Positions 39,111 through 48,141 of a stretch of 64,000 nt of DNA are shown in pieces. Every line of letters starts with the position of its first letter. Position 1 is the stretch's first letter. Source of the stretch: UBA5951 sp009936885 (lineage in GTDB: Bacteria; Pseudomonadota; Alphaproteobacteria; Puniceispirillales; Puniceispirillaceae); NCBI GenBank assembly GCA_937996625.1, contig CALKVA010000020.1, positions 62,001 through 126,000 of the forward strand, written 5' to 3'. Under the pieces are notes generated by a model. That model ran no database searches. It had not been told where the DNA came from and worked only from the letters and a program-made list of their open reading frames with translations. A program made the translations under genes and the position numbers.

Positions 39111-39413
39111 TTAGGGGGTATCTTTTAACACATCCTCTGCCATCTCCACAGTATCGATACATCTTGCCACAAACGCCATTGTTTCTGCCCGACCATAAAG
39201 CTGGCACATGCGCATAATTCCAAATCTAGCTGACGATAGCGCTACTGCTTCTGGGTCTTTGCGAATGCCTGAAATCAGAGTAAGCATGGACTCCACCCCG
39301 TCCCTAATAGATTCAAGACGCTCTTGCTCAGTTGAGTTATCCGATAATGCCAAAGCTTCCATTTCATCTGGAAGCTCTTTTTTTCGTTTATTTAAATAAA
39401 TAACAGAACCCAT
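39111..39413 (-). CDS. Conserved-looking hypothetical protein, 100 residues
   Basis: This 100-residue protein has a basic N-terminus (MGSVIYLNKRKKELP) followed by two long helices (RLESIRDGVESMLTLISG and ARFGIMRMCQLYGRAETMAF). It is probably cytoplasmic, with no signal or membrane segment. The amphipathic helices and ordinary codon use argue for a real gene. It stands between the rpoN 3' region and the M23 peptidase, on the same strand as the latter, with 172 bases between them. The function is unknown. Confidence 0.6.
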   Translation of the reverse strand: MGSVIYLNKRKKELPDEMEALALSDNSTEQERLESIRDGVESMLTLISGIRKDPEAVALSSARFGIMRMCQLYGRAETMAFVARCIDTVEMAEDVLKDTP

Positions 39414-39585
39414 TATCTAACCCCGCTTAATTCGTTTATTTGATAACAATTAACATCACACCAAACCAAAATTTCTTGATCACAAAGGGTGTCCTATAAC
39501 AACGTCAGGTTCGGTATTTTTTTTAGCTGAGAAAGCACAGATTTTGGTTAAATAAATACCTCATTGTATAATAACGCTATACCGA

Positions 39586-41211
39586 TTATTGATAGGCCGT
39601 AAGCCTCAAGCTATTTGGGCTTAATAAAGATTGTCCTACATCGAAAAACTGTTTTGGGTTTTTGGATTCCTTATTCACCCGAATTTCATAATGAAGATGC
39701 GCACCCTCTGATCTACCGCTTGATCCCATAGAGCCAACCACATCTCCTGAGGATACATAATCCCCTTTTTCGACATTTAACCGAGAAAGGTGAGCATAAA
39801 CAGTCTGTATTCCAAATCGGTGCTGCACTCTTACCACGCGGCCAAAAGAGCCTTCCCAGCCAGAAAATACAACTGTCCCATCTGCGGTCGCTCTTACTTT
39901 TTCCTGCCAAGTACCAGCTAGGTCTATGCCATGATGCATAGCCCAATTTTTAGTTACAGGGTGCTTTCTTTTACCGTATTTGCTAGAAATATAATAATAT
40001 TTCATAGGCGAATGAAGCGGTAGAGATGCTAAAGCGTCTCTATAAATATCCAGTTCGACAAATTGTTGTCTCATATATTCTAGGTAATCTGATGAGCCTG
40101 GCTCCATTGGCCAATTCAGATTTACTCTCGACAGCTCTGAAGATTTTGGCTTTTGTAATTCGATACCCAACTGCTCAAACACATGTTCTATTACCCTTAA
40201 TTCGCGGTCAATTGACTTTAAAAACCGCGCGCCACGCACTGTTTCATTCATGATTAAAGGAATATCGTTTGGCAGGCTCAGATTAGCAGCAATTCTGCTA
40301 ATTGTATCACTCTCTGGCAAGATGATAGTCTCATCTATACCCTTCACCGTATCTGTTAATGCCCCTGCAAATTGTTTTTCTGCTTCCTTTATTACGTTAC
40401 GATTATCTTGATTCTGTGCCAAATGCGAGGGAGCTGCCATGTGTTGATCGTCTATTTGCATTTTATTAACAAGTGAAGATTGCGGGGCGATATCAGCCTG
40501 CATCTGGCCTGATGGTTGAACGTTAATATTTTTATTTTGGTCTGGAACTAGGGAAAAGTTTCTCTCGAATTTGGGTAAATCAAATATAATTTGGATTTCT
40601 TCTTCCTCCAAATTTGAATTTTTTATATCAAATGAAGACAGCATCTGCTCTCGCAATTTCGTTATTTCATTTAATTTTTTGCTTAAATCCATGCCATCAC
40701 TTACAGCTTCTAAAGGTTGTTCGTGCCAATCATCATCCTGTTCGGCAAGATTATTGAGACGAGCGGCATTGCGAATATCTCTTACTTTCATTGCAAATAG
40801 ATGATTTGAAATAGATTGTTCTTTTCTACGAGGGCCTAAATTTGGAACAATCTGAATACCTAATATTTTTTCTTCGATTCTATCCAACTCTGCGGACGAA
40901 TTATGGCTTGTTATCAAGCTTGCATCAGCAGGGCTAATTAATTCCTGATTTGCAACCGTAAAGGCTGTGTTTAATGTTTGCACCGAAAAATAGCCCAATG
41001 CAAAAATGCTTCCGGTAAAAAACATCGCACAAGCACCAACATGAGATGGCTTAATAACAAGTTCCCAAGGCCCGCGTTTACCAAAAACAAGAAACCTTCT
41101 CTCCGAGAAATACCACGGCTTGTCCTGTCCAACTACGGCGTGATTTACCTGCGTGCTATCCACAATACGCGGCAAGCGTTTTTCAATTTTTGACCAAAGC
41201 CAACTTCTCAT
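39586..41211 (-). CDS. Membrane-anchored M23 peptidase (LmdC-like)
   Basis: This 541-residue protein has a cytoplasmic N-terminus of about 55 residues, one membrane helix (about 58-80) and a long periplasmic region with coiled-coil character. A C-terminal LytM/M23 domain follows. The zinc ligands are present: His426 and Asp430 in AMHHGIDLAG, and His505-x-His507 in GAHLHYEI. M23 enzymes cut peptidoglycan cross-bridges. A short cytoplasmic tail, one helix and an M23 domain encoded beside bactofilins match the LmdC-type partners described in stalked alphaproteobacteria. It overlaps the upstream membrane-protein gene by one base and is divergent from the bactofilins. Confidence 0.9.
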   Translation of the reverse strand: MRSWLWSKIEKRLPRIVDSTQVNHAVVGQDKPWYFSERRFLVFGKRGPWELVIKPSHVGACAMFFTGSIFALGYFSVQTLNTAFTVANQELISPADASLITSHNSSAELDRIEEKILGIQIVPNLGPRRKEQSISNHLFAMKVRDIRNAARLNNLAEQDDDWHEQPLEAVSDGMDLSKKLNEITKLREQMLSSFDIKNSNLEEEEIQIIFDLPKFERNFSLVPDQNKNINVQPSGQMQADIAPQSSLVNKMQIDDQHMAAPSHLAQNQDNRNVIKEAEKQFAGALTDTVKGIDETIILPESDTISRIAANLSLPNDIPLIMNETVRGARFLKSIDRELRVIEHVFEQLGIELQKPKSSELSRVNLNWPMEPGSSDYLEYMRQQFVELDIYRDALASLPLHSPMKYYYISSKYGKRKHPVTKNWAMHHGIDLAGTWQEKVRATADGTVVFSGWEGSFGRVVRVQHRFGIQTVYAHLSRLNVEKGDYVSSGDVVGSMGSSGRSEGAHLHYEIRVNKESKNPKQFFDVGQSLLSPNSLRLTAYQ

Positions 41212-41648
41212 TACAAAGCCATTCTATACATCAAAAAAATCAGTGCAATATTGGTCAATATTTGAATTGCAAGCATTGCATATAATCCTAGATTGCGAGA
41301 CTGATTGCTTATATCAAGTTTAATTGACGGATATGATGATGGCTGCTTTTCCAAACTTGATGATTTTATTTGTGCCGGCATTTCGATTTTCGGTGATTGC
41401 AACATTTCTGTATTGATGTCTGCTTTTAATTGCCGTTGATTTTCAGCTACAATAGTGTCTAGCTCAATCGTGCTTGAAACTGGCACTATTGTGTCCGTAC
41501 CTGTTTGACCTACTGGATTATTTTCAACTGCTTCACGTATCTTCTCAATCCGTTCACGAATATCAATCACATCATTAACCACGACTACCACCCTGTGTCT
41601 TTCAGAAGATTGTTTCCAAACAAATATACCGTCCTGTATGTTTGGCAT
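41211..41648 (-). CDS. Tail-anchored membrane protein next to M23 peptidase
   Basis: This 145-residue protein has a mostly polar N-terminal part (RHRVVVVVNDVIDIRERIEK as a helix) and a single C-terminal membrane helix (about 120-142, LYAMLAIQILTNIALIFLMY). The function is unknown. Its stop overlaps the M23 peptidase start by one base, so the two are translationally coupled and probably work together. It is divergent from the first bactofilin gene across 149 bases. Confidence 0.7.
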   Translation of the reverse strand: MPNIQDGIFVWKQSSERHRVVVVVNDVIDIRERIEKIREAVENNPVGQTGTDTIVPVSSTIELDTIVAENQRQLKADINTEMLQSPKIEMPAQIKSSSLEKQPSSYPSIKLDISNQSRNLGLYAMLAIQILTNIALIFLMYRMAL

Positions 41649-41797
41649 AATCGTTGCAACGCTTGATAAAGTTTTCGGCGTACAAATATTATGTTAGAAA
41701 CAACTTAATGTTATAGTATTTAAGTTCTATGTTAAATAACGACCAGTAAAATTATTTATTTATAATAAAGGTTTCACTTTTATAGGTTAAAAATGTA

Positions 41798-42238
41798 ATG
41801 GCTAAATTAGAAAAAATTGCAACCAATGGCATGAGCTCTGAATCAGTTATCGGTTCCGAAATGGAAATTGTGGGTGATATAAAATGCAATGGAATCATGC
41901 GGGTGGTCGGAAAACTTGAGGGCACTATTAACTGCAGCGAACTTATCGTGGAGGAAAATGCCAAAATTATTGGTATGATTTCTGCTGGTTCGGTTAGCAT
42001 TGATGGGAATGTCACAGGAACAATTAAAACAGAAGCAATAGAGATTAGCAGCAACGCTTCTTTCAGTGGCGAGGTATTTTATGCGCGAATCGCAATTGAT
42101 TCTGGTGCGAATTTAGAAGCAAAACTGAACCATGACCCCTCTGGCGAGAAAGCCCGCAAATCAGTAAAATCAGATGCTAGCGAAACTGACCCCAAACCAG
42201 CGAAAACAGGTAATCCACCCAGTTATGGCACACGTTAA
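41798..42238 (+). CDS. Bactofilin, first of three
   Basis: This 146-residue protein is mostly a bactofilin beta-helix: SVIGSEMEIVGDIKCNGIMR, then VVGKLEGTINCSELIVEENA and repeated G-x-I/V turns to about residue 110. A Pro/Lys/Ser-rich tail follows. Bactofilins polymerise without nucleotide into cytoplasmic filaments that position cell-wall enzymes. It is the first of three consecutive bactofilin genes and is divergent from the M23 peptidase and its partner. Confidence 0.92.
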   Translation: MAKLEKIATNGMSSESVIGSEMEIVGDIKCNGIMRVVGKLEGTINCSELIVEENAKIIGMISAGSVSIDGNVTGTIKTEAIEISSNASFSGEVFYARIAIDSGANLEAKLNHDPSGEKARKSVKSDASETDPKPAKTGNPPSYGTR

Positions 42239-42304
42239 CATTTCTCATGCTTCGCTGTGAGGCAATGTCAATTTAAGTTAATTAGAACGAAAGAAGAATA
42301 AAAA

Positions 42305-42712
42305 ATGGCGGAAAAAATGACCACGATTGGCGCAGGTGCGCATTTTAAGGGTAAAATATCAAATGCCTCTACCATAGAGGTTAGTGGTATTGTAGAAGCA
42401 GATGTTGCTACCGAAAAACTAACCATCAATGAATCAGGTAAATTTGGTGGCTCAATCCATTCCAAGCTAGTGGTTGTGTCTGGAAGCTATGATGGCAATA
42501 TGGTTGCTGATAGTGTATGGCTGATGCCTTCTTCACGTGTCAGTGGAGAGATAAAATATAAATCATTACAGCTAGATAGAGGAGCTGCTCTCAATTGTAG
42601 AGTGATTCAGAATTGGGATGAAAAAGCCCCTTCTGATACGGAAGCCAGCGCCTCTGAAGACGCAAAAATAGCTGCAACTAGTAACAAAAATAACCCAGAA
42701 GTGAAGGCATAA
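42305..42712 (+). CDS. Bactofilin, second of three
   Basis: This 135-residue bactofilin has TTIGAGAHFKGKISNASTIE, then VSGIVEADVATEKLTINES and further beta-helical turns up to about residue 105. A short polar Ala/Ser/Glu tail follows. It lies 66 bases after the first bactofilin and 3 bases before the third, so the three are likely one transcript. Sequence divergence between the copies is high, which suggests distinct roles or mixed filaments rather than recent duplication. Confidence 0.92.
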   Translation: MAEKMTTIGAGAHFKGKISNASTIEVSGIVEADVATEKLTINESGKFGGSIHSKLVVVSGSYDGNMVADSVWLMPSSRVSGEIKYKSLQLDRGAALNCRVIQNWDEKAPSDTEASASEDAKIAATSNKNNPEVKA

Positions 42713-42715
42713 ATC

Positions 42716-43045
42716 ATGGCAGACGTAACATATATTTCACCTGAAATCATGATGGAGGGAACATTAGATGTAACCTCTGCAAAGGGCTCAACAGTTATTT
42801 TGGCTGGGCGTTTTAAAGGCGAGATGCGTGCCGTTGACGTTAAACTCGAAACAGGTAGTACCTTTAATGGCAAGATTTTCGCACACTCCACCGAAGTTGG
42901 CGGGAAAATTATTGGTGATATTGAAACTAAAAGTCTTAAGCTTACTAGTTCCGCTAGATTTGAGGGTTCGATTTTAACAGATGAGCTTGCGATTGATGTT
43001 GGCGCAGAAGTCAGCGGAAGCATTTCAAAACTGCAAAAAAATTAA
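42716..43045 (+). CDS. Bactofilin, third of three (short)
   Basis: This 109-residue bactofilin is almost pure beta-helix: YISPEIMMEGTLDVTSAKGS, then VILAGRFKGEMRAVDVKLET and KIIGDIETKSLKLTSSARFE. It lacks the polar tails of its two neighbours. The ATG at 42716 is 3 bases after the second bactofilin stop, which implies coupling. Confidence 0.9.
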   Translation: MADVTYISPEIMMEGTLDVTSAKGSTVILAGRFKGEMRAVDVKLETGSTFNGKIFAHSTEVGGKIIGDIETKSLKLTSSARFEGSILTDELAIDVGAEVSGSISKLQKN

Positions 43046-43077
43046 CTTAGCTTACAACAATTTTGTAGGAAAAATAG

Positions 43078-43461
43078 ATGAAAAAAGCTGGTATTCTTGT
43101 CCTCATTATTATGTTGGTCAGCGTATCAGCTTTTTTATTATGGGAATTTGCATTAAAGCCCACACCGCCTGAAATGATTTTCGTAACAGCGAAGCTAGAT
43201 AATGGGTGTGAGTTTGATGAAAGCACCTTTGCTGTGGAAGTATATGAAACAGGTTATGTATCTACATTTAAAAAAGGGGTTGCCTATCTCTCTGCTCGTT
43301 CTGATCATAGACTTCGCCTAATCGCAAATCCCTCATTCCCAAAAGTGCAATATGAAGGGGATCTTGAACCTGTTACGAGTTCAATAACACTCAAATCATA
43401 TTGTGATGTATCAGAGCGTATGATGAATATATTTAAATCAATGAATAATACATTCAAATAG
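43078..43461 (+). CDS. Small membrane-anchored periplasmic protein
   Basis: This 127-residue protein has one N-terminal membrane helix or signal anchor (about residues 4-24, AGILVLIIMLVSVSAFLL). A periplasmic domain of beta-strand character follows (MIFVTAKLDNGCEFDES; VEVYETGYVSTFKKG), with two cysteines (one near residue 43, the other in LKSYCDVSER). The function is unknown. It sits 32 bases after the third bactofilin and before a lytic transglycosylase, so it probably belongs to this envelope cluster. Confidence 0.75.
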   Translation: MKKAGILVLIIMLVSVSAFLLWEFALKPTPPEMIFVTAKLDNGCEFDESTFAVEVYETGYVSTFKKGVAYLSARSDHRLRLIANPSFPKVQYEGDLEPVTSSITLKSYCDVSERMMNIFKSMNNTFK

Positions 43462-43549
43462 AGCCTGCTAATTGAATAGGCATATCCACAAATTGGAATG
43501 AAGAATATTAGAGCCAGAATATTGGCATGTTGTTTGCTAGTAAGTACGT

Positions 43550-44479
43550 ATGGCGAATAAAATATATAACTCAAACATAATCCTGCTAATCTTACGCTGG
43601 CAAAATCGAGCTAAATGGTTTGCCTCATTTATGTTACTTTTTTTCGTTATTAGCGCTATCTATTCAAAATCAAACGCAAGCACTGATGCTACCGCTGAGA
43701 ATTCTTGCGAGGCAGTTACATCAGAAGCCGAGGAAGCCTTTAGTCTGCCTGAGGGGATTCTTACCGCTATCGCACGCGTTGAGTCTGGTCGTAAAATGCA
43801 AGACGGCAATTACAAAGCTTGGCCTTGGACCATAAATGATAATGGTAAGGGGCTATTCTTTGACACACGACAATCTGCTATTGACTATATTAAAAAACAA
43901 GAAGATCTGAATAATCCAGCGATTGATATTGGGTGTATGCAAATTAGTGTGAAATGGCATGCCCATGCATTTAGCTCACACGCATCCATGTTAGACCCTT
44001 ATACTAATATTGCATATGCCGCTATTTTCTTAGAAGAATTATATCAAAATCACGGTGAATGGGATTTAGCAATAAAGCATTATCATTCAGCAGAAACGCA
44101 AAAAAATGTGCCTTATCTGCAAAAGGTAAATGCTGTCTGGAAAAACCAAGCAGAGCCGACAACACTTCCGTCAACTGCCTCTGCCAGCTATAAAACAGGT
44201 GACCAACTACGCAATAATTCCAACCCAGAAAACGATTATAGCGATGCCTCAACCCCGTCCTTTAAGATTGCGCACACAGATGATATTCTTGAAACCATGA
44301 TGCCTCCAGTTAAACTAGGTTCCGCAATCGCAGAAGACATTATCTTTTCTGCTTCAGAAGAGTTTGCTCAAAGGCATAGTGATAAACAGCCCTCTGAAAA
44401 ATTTACCCAAACACAGCCCTACCTTGCCAGGGAATGGCAAAAAGTTGTTCATTTCAGAAAGTTATTTTCAGCAGAATAA
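43550..44479 (+). CDS. Lytic transglycosylase (SLT domain)
   Basis: This 309-residue protein has an N-terminal membrane or signal segment (about 22-40). An SLT lysozyme-like domain covers about residues 52-190, with the catalytic Glu78 in LTAIARVESGRK, IDIGCMQISVKWH and YTNIAYAAIFLEELY. The rest is a low-complexity polar tail. The enzyme would cleave glycan strands in the periplasm. It ends the bactofilin cluster, 88 bases after the preceding gene, so an M23 peptidase and a transglycosylase flank three bactofilins. The 3' end is 3 bases from the convergent oxygenase gene. Confidence 0.9.
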   Translation: MANKIYNSNIILLILRWQNRAKWFASFMLLFFVISAIYSKSNASTDATAENSCEAVTSEAEEAFSLPEGILTAIARVESGRKMQDGNYKAWPWTINDNGKGLFFDTRQSAIDYIKKQEDLNNPAIDIGCMQISVKWHAHAFSSHASMLDPYTNIAYAAIFLEELYQNHGEWDLAIKHYHSAETQKNVPYLQKVNAVWKNQAEPTTLPSTASASYKTGDQLRNNSNPENDYSDASTPSFKIAHTDDILETMMPPVKLGSAIAEDIIFSASEEFAQRHSDKQPSEKFTQTQPYLAREWQKVVHFRKLFSAE

Positions 44480-44482
44480 GAG

Positions 44483-45481
44483 TTAGCTTGAGCTTGCTTC
44501 CTTGGGTGCATCAAATTCCTCATAATGCGGATAGGTATTTACCATGTACCAGTTATAAAAATCCCAATAGGATTGAGACGGATATTTTGACGGGTTTTCG
44601 TCTGAAACACAGCTTTCAATCGGATGGCAAACAGGCTCAAAAGAGGGATTAATAAAGGCTGCTATAGAAAACCTATGCCTATTTTTAGGGGGGATAACTC
44701 TATGCGGACTTGCTCTGAACTTCTCATTAGTCCAGCGCTCAAGAAATTGCCCTGTGTTAACAAGAATTGCATCATCCATTTTAGGAGGTCTAATCCAACT
44801 TCCATCGGTTAGTAACACTTCAAGACCTTCAACATCTGCTTGCGGCAGGAATGTCATGAAACCTGTATCAGCATGCGGCCCTAATCCAAATTCATTATCA
44901 CCAAGATCTGGCACTGGCGGATAATGAGCAAGACGCAAATAATTATGCGGCTTATGGAAATAAGGTTTGAAATAATCCGTATCAAGCCCAAGAGCAAGAG
45001 CCCAAATCGGCAATAATTTTTTGCCAAGCTGTTCTATCTCTGACATAAATTCTTGAACTGCAGGCTTTAGTTCAGGCATTTTCTCTGGCCATTGATTTTC
45101 GCCATAAAAGCGTTTTCCAGCCTTAACAAATTCATCCTCTGAATCATAATCTGTTGCAAAGACAAGTGTTTCGTTACTGTCATATTTGGTGTTTTTATTA
45201 TAAGTTGAATGCGAAACGAGCGTAGCCCCTGGTTTAATGTAGCCACGCTGGTTTTTATTAATTGTTATTGCGAGTTTTTCCTCCATAGACAAATCATGGA
45301 ATGCTCTTGTTTTAGCGAACATATCCTCAATAATGGATTGCGGGACGTGATGGTTCTTTAAAAAGAAAAAACCGATTGTCTCACATACCTCTTTCAATTG
45401 TTCGGCAAGCTTTATATCTGCATCTGCATCCCCATTAAAATATGGCTCTAAATCCAATACCGGAAATTCTACTTTTGACAT
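44483..45481 (-). CDS. Isopenicillin-N-synthase-like 2OG-Fe(II) oxygenase
   Basis: This 332-residue DIOX_N/2OG-Fe(II) oxygenase has the iron ligands HADTGFM (H-x-D) and the distal His in ASPHRVI. The co-substrate arginine is in RHRFSIAAF and the N-terminal DIOX_N segment is FFFLKNHHVP. The start is ATG at 45481 (MSKVEFPVLDLEPYF), with GGAG upstream; a GTG four codons earlier is in frame. The family oxidises many small molecules, so the substrate is not predictable. It is downstream of the molybdenum hydroxylase on the same strand (39-base gap) and likely in its operon. Confidence 0.9.
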   Translation of the reverse strand: MSKVEFPVLDLEPYFNGDADADIKLAEQLKEVCETIGFFFLKNHHVPQSIIEDMFAKTRAFHDLSMEEKLAITINKNQRGYIKPGATLVSHSTYNKNTKYDSNETLVFATDYDSEDEFVKAGKRFYGENQWPEKMPELKPAVQEFMSEIEQLGKKLLPIWALALGLDTDYFKPYFHKPHNYLRLAHYPPVPDLGDNEFGLGPHADTGFMTFLPQADVEGLEVLLTDGSWIRPPKMDDAILVNTGQFLERWTNEKFRASPHRVIPPKNRHRFSIAAFINPSFEPVCHPIESCVSDENPSKYPSQSYWDFYNWYMVNTYPHYEEFDAPKEASSS

Positions 45482-45520
45482 ATTTTTCTCCACTTAATTA
45501 CCCCTGTTTACCTATCTTAA

Positions 45521-47674
45521 TTATTCTTCTAATGCGGCTGCCATTATTCTGTCTGGATTAAATGGCATTTCACGCACTCTAAGCCCAGTTGCGTCCTTCA
45601 ACGCATTTCCGATTGCTGCGGCAGTTGGTCCTGCTGCGCCCTCCCCTGCCCCAAGATATGGCATACCAGGGTTTACAATAAGATGTGTGTGTATCTGTGG
45701 TATATTATCGAATGTGATAATTGGATATGTATCCCAATCCCGGCTTACAATTCCATCGCGATCATATAAAACCTGCTCATACAACGTCCAGCTTGCGGCT
45801 TGAATAAAACCACCTTCAAGCTGAGCACGCACCCCTTCTGCATCAACAATTTCACCAGCGTCGCAAACAATGTAAGCATCATGTAATTTTACTTCAGCAG
45901 CCTCATTTACGGACAAACACACCCCAATTGCGCAGTAAGCGGCCGAATTTTTGTATCTTGCAAATCCAATGCCCTGACCGAATTGTTCCTCATCCCTGCT
46001 ATTATCTTTCATTAACTGCTGTAACTTAGATAGTACTGCGATAGCCCGCTCATCCTTCAGATGGTTTAATCTAAAGGTAAATGGGTCTAGATTTGCACTT
46101 TCAGCGAGTTCATTTATCATAGATTCATTTGCGAATACATTGCCATACGCCCCTAATGTGCGTAGCGCCGATGTGCGTAACGGTAAATCATATACCCTAT
46201 TTTTTATAAGGCGCGGTTCTGGCATTTCATAGAGCATTTCCATATTTCGATGAATACCACCATGAGGAACCATCATAGGCTCGGCTATAGGCCAAGGAAG
46301 CGAATTTTCTATATAATGAGTAGACACCATTCTGGTAGCGGGTTGTTTTCCTGTTATAGGACGTGCAAGGAACGTATCAGCAAATGTTTCGTGACACCAT
46401 GAACTAATCTTTCCGTTTTTATCGATACTTGCCTGAATTTCACACTGCATGGCAGAGCCATAAGGCTCCCAGCTATGCTCGTCATCACGCGTCCATTTAA
46501 GTAAGATAGGCTGGCCTTTAATGTGCCGCGCAATTATCGCTGCATCAAATGCAGCATCATCGGCGCCATTATGCCCATATACGCCTGAACCTGGAACAAA
46601 TTGCACAGTAACTTTATCTGTTGCCATATCAAACGCCTCAGTAATGGCGGCACGTAGTGGATAAACACCCTGATTATGTGTCCAAACAATTAATGCATCA
46701 CCATCATAGCTAGCGCATCCAGCCGAGGGCCCAATGGAAGCGTGCATATGATATGGTTTTTGGTAAGTTGCTCTTAACGTTTTATTCTCACCCTCATCAA
46801 TCTGTTCCAGATCCGGGATTTTTCTAGTGGCAGACGGGATACAGCCTTTTTCAACAAAAAAGCTGTCTTTATTATTCGAGGTAAGCTGAGAATATATATT
46901 TTCTTCTGATAATTGTTTAACAGATTTCCAAATAGCTGCGAGCGAGAGCCGCCTCGCTGCTTTTACAACCTGATATTCTTGTAATGCGGCAACAGCCAAG
47001 AAACTACCATCTTGCACTACATAGATATTTTCCTGCTTTAGACGGCTCAGAACATCTGAATCTAAACTTTCCAACTCACAATGATAATGGGGCGGCCTTA
47101 CTATTCTGGCATGCAGCATATTATCTAGCTTAAGATCATGCAGAAATTGATATTTTCCAGTCATAATTTCTGCCATACCCTTGGCAATATGTGGTTTATT
47201 CTGAGTAGAATAATCAGTTGGATTTTTAGTTTCGACTTCTTCATCGACATCAACATCTAACATAACATCAGACATTAATTCCCAATAGGTAACAGATAGG
47301 TTGGTTCCAGTAGCACGAAACTGGCCATCGCTAATTTCGAGCTCTTGCTCTGCAACATTTAGCCTCTCAGACGCTTTCTTAGTGAATATATGGCGTGCTG
47401 TAGCGCTTGCTTTTTTTATTGCATAACCGGAATGCTGCATCGAGAAACTACCTGCTGTGTATCCTTCATTTGGGTCGACATCGGTTCTGGTTTTCCTAAC
47501 AGTAATGTCATCAAACGGAATGCTTAATTCCTCTGCTGCAATTAAGGCAAGAGCTGTTGTTATACGCTGGCCTATATCAACTTTACCGGTGTGTAAGATA
47601 AGCTCGCCCTCGCGGGAGAAATCAAGCCAATTACTTACCCATGGACTATTGGAGAGACTTGAATGCTTGCTCAT
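45521..47674 (-). CDS. Molybdopterin-binding hydroxylase large subunit (IorB-like)
   Basis: This 717-residue subunit of the xanthine-dehydrogenase superfamily is of the two-component isoquinoline 1-oxidoreductase/aldehyde type. It shows GKVDIGQRITTALALIAAEE, VQFVPGSGVYGHNGADDAA, LRTSALRTLGAYGNVFA and the catalytic glutamate segment GAGEGAAGPTAAAIG. It hydroxylates a ring or oxidises an aldehyde using Mo-cofactor. Its start overlaps the [2Fe-2S] subunit stop by 4 bases. There is no FAD-binding middle subunit in the window, so electrons presumably leave to another acceptor, as in Ior-type enzymes. The substrate is unknown. Confidence 0.9.
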   Translation of the reverse strand: MSKHSSLSNSPWVSNWLDFSREGELILHTGKVDIGQRITTALALIAAEELSIPFDDITVRKTRTDVDPNEGYTAGSFSMQHSGYAIKKASATARHIFTKKASERLNVAEQELEISDGQFRATGTNLSVTYWELMSDVMLDVDVDEEVETKNPTDYSTQNKPHIAKGMAEIMTGKYQFLHDLKLDNMLHARIVRPPHYHCELESLDSDVLSRLKQENIYVVQDGSFLAVAALQEYQVVKAARRLSLAAIWKSVKQLSEENIYSQLTSNNKDSFFVEKGCIPSATRKIPDLEQIDEGENKTLRATYQKPYHMHASIGPSAGCASYDGDALIVWTHNQGVYPLRAAITEAFDMATDKVTVQFVPGSGVYGHNGADDAAFDAAIIARHIKGQPILLKWTRDDEHSWEPYGSAMQCEIQASIDKNGKISSWCHETFADTFLARPITGKQPATRMVSTHYIENSLPWPIAEPMMVPHGGIHRNMEMLYEMPEPRLIKNRVYDLPLRTSALRTLGAYGNVFANESMINELAESANLDPFTFRLNHLKDERAIAVLSKLQQLMKDNSRDEEQFGQGIGFARYKNSAAYCAIGVCLSVNEAAEVKLHDAYIVCDAGEIVDAEGVRAQLEGGFIQAASWTLYEQVLYDRDGIVSRDWDTYPIITFDNIPQIHTHLIVNPGMPYLGAGEGAAGPTAAAIGNALKDATGLRVREMPFNPDRIMAAALEE

Positions 47675-48138
47675 ATTCTCTCTCCTGCACGAATTCGCTC
47701 AACAGCATCCAGAATGCGAGAATGAGAGCCACACCTGCACAAGTGACGGTTAAGCGTTTCTTTAATTTGTTCATCTGACGGGGTTCGTGTTTTTCGAAAT
47801 AGTGCTGTAACACTGCAAACAATGCCAGCTGTGCAATAGCCACATTGTGCAACATTCTCTTCTGCAAATACCTGTTGGACTTCACTCATCTTATCAGGAG
47901 TCCCAAAACCTTCGACCGTTTCTATCTGCATTCCTTCGAACTCTGCTGCTGCCCGCACACAGCTATTTGTAGGTTCGCCATCCACTAATACCATACATGC
48001 GCCACATTGCTCTAACGCACATCCAAGTTTTGCTCCTGTGTAATCCAAATCATTTCGCAACACATAAATTAATGGGGTATCTGGGTCTATATCAACTGAT
48101 ATAATGTTACCGTTAACTGATAGATTGATTTCTGCCAT
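47671..48138 (-). CDS. [2Fe-2S] subunit of molybdenum hydroxylase (IorA-like)
   Basis: This 155-residue small subunit has the plant-type cluster cysteines in LGCALEQCGACMVLVDGE and the second cluster in AQCGYCTAGIVCSV and RHLCRCGSHSRI. It passes electrons from the molybdenum subunit encoded next (4-base overlap). The order is OsmC gene, 3 bases, this gene, then the large subunit. The length is usual for IorA/CoxS proteins. Confidence 0.93.
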   Translation of the reverse strand: MAEINLSVNGNIISVDIDPDTPLIYVLRNDLDYTGAKLGCALEQCGACMVLVDGEPTNSCVRAAAEFEGMQIETVEGFGTPDKMSEVQQVFAEENVAQCGYCTAGIVCSVTALFRKTRTPSDEQIKETLNRHLCRCGSHSRILDAVERIRAGERI

Positions 48139-48141
48139 TTC

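Noticed and set aside
42607..43023. Minus-strand 138-codon frame
   Set aside because: It is the antisense of two bactofilins; the beta-helix repeats produce open shadow frames.
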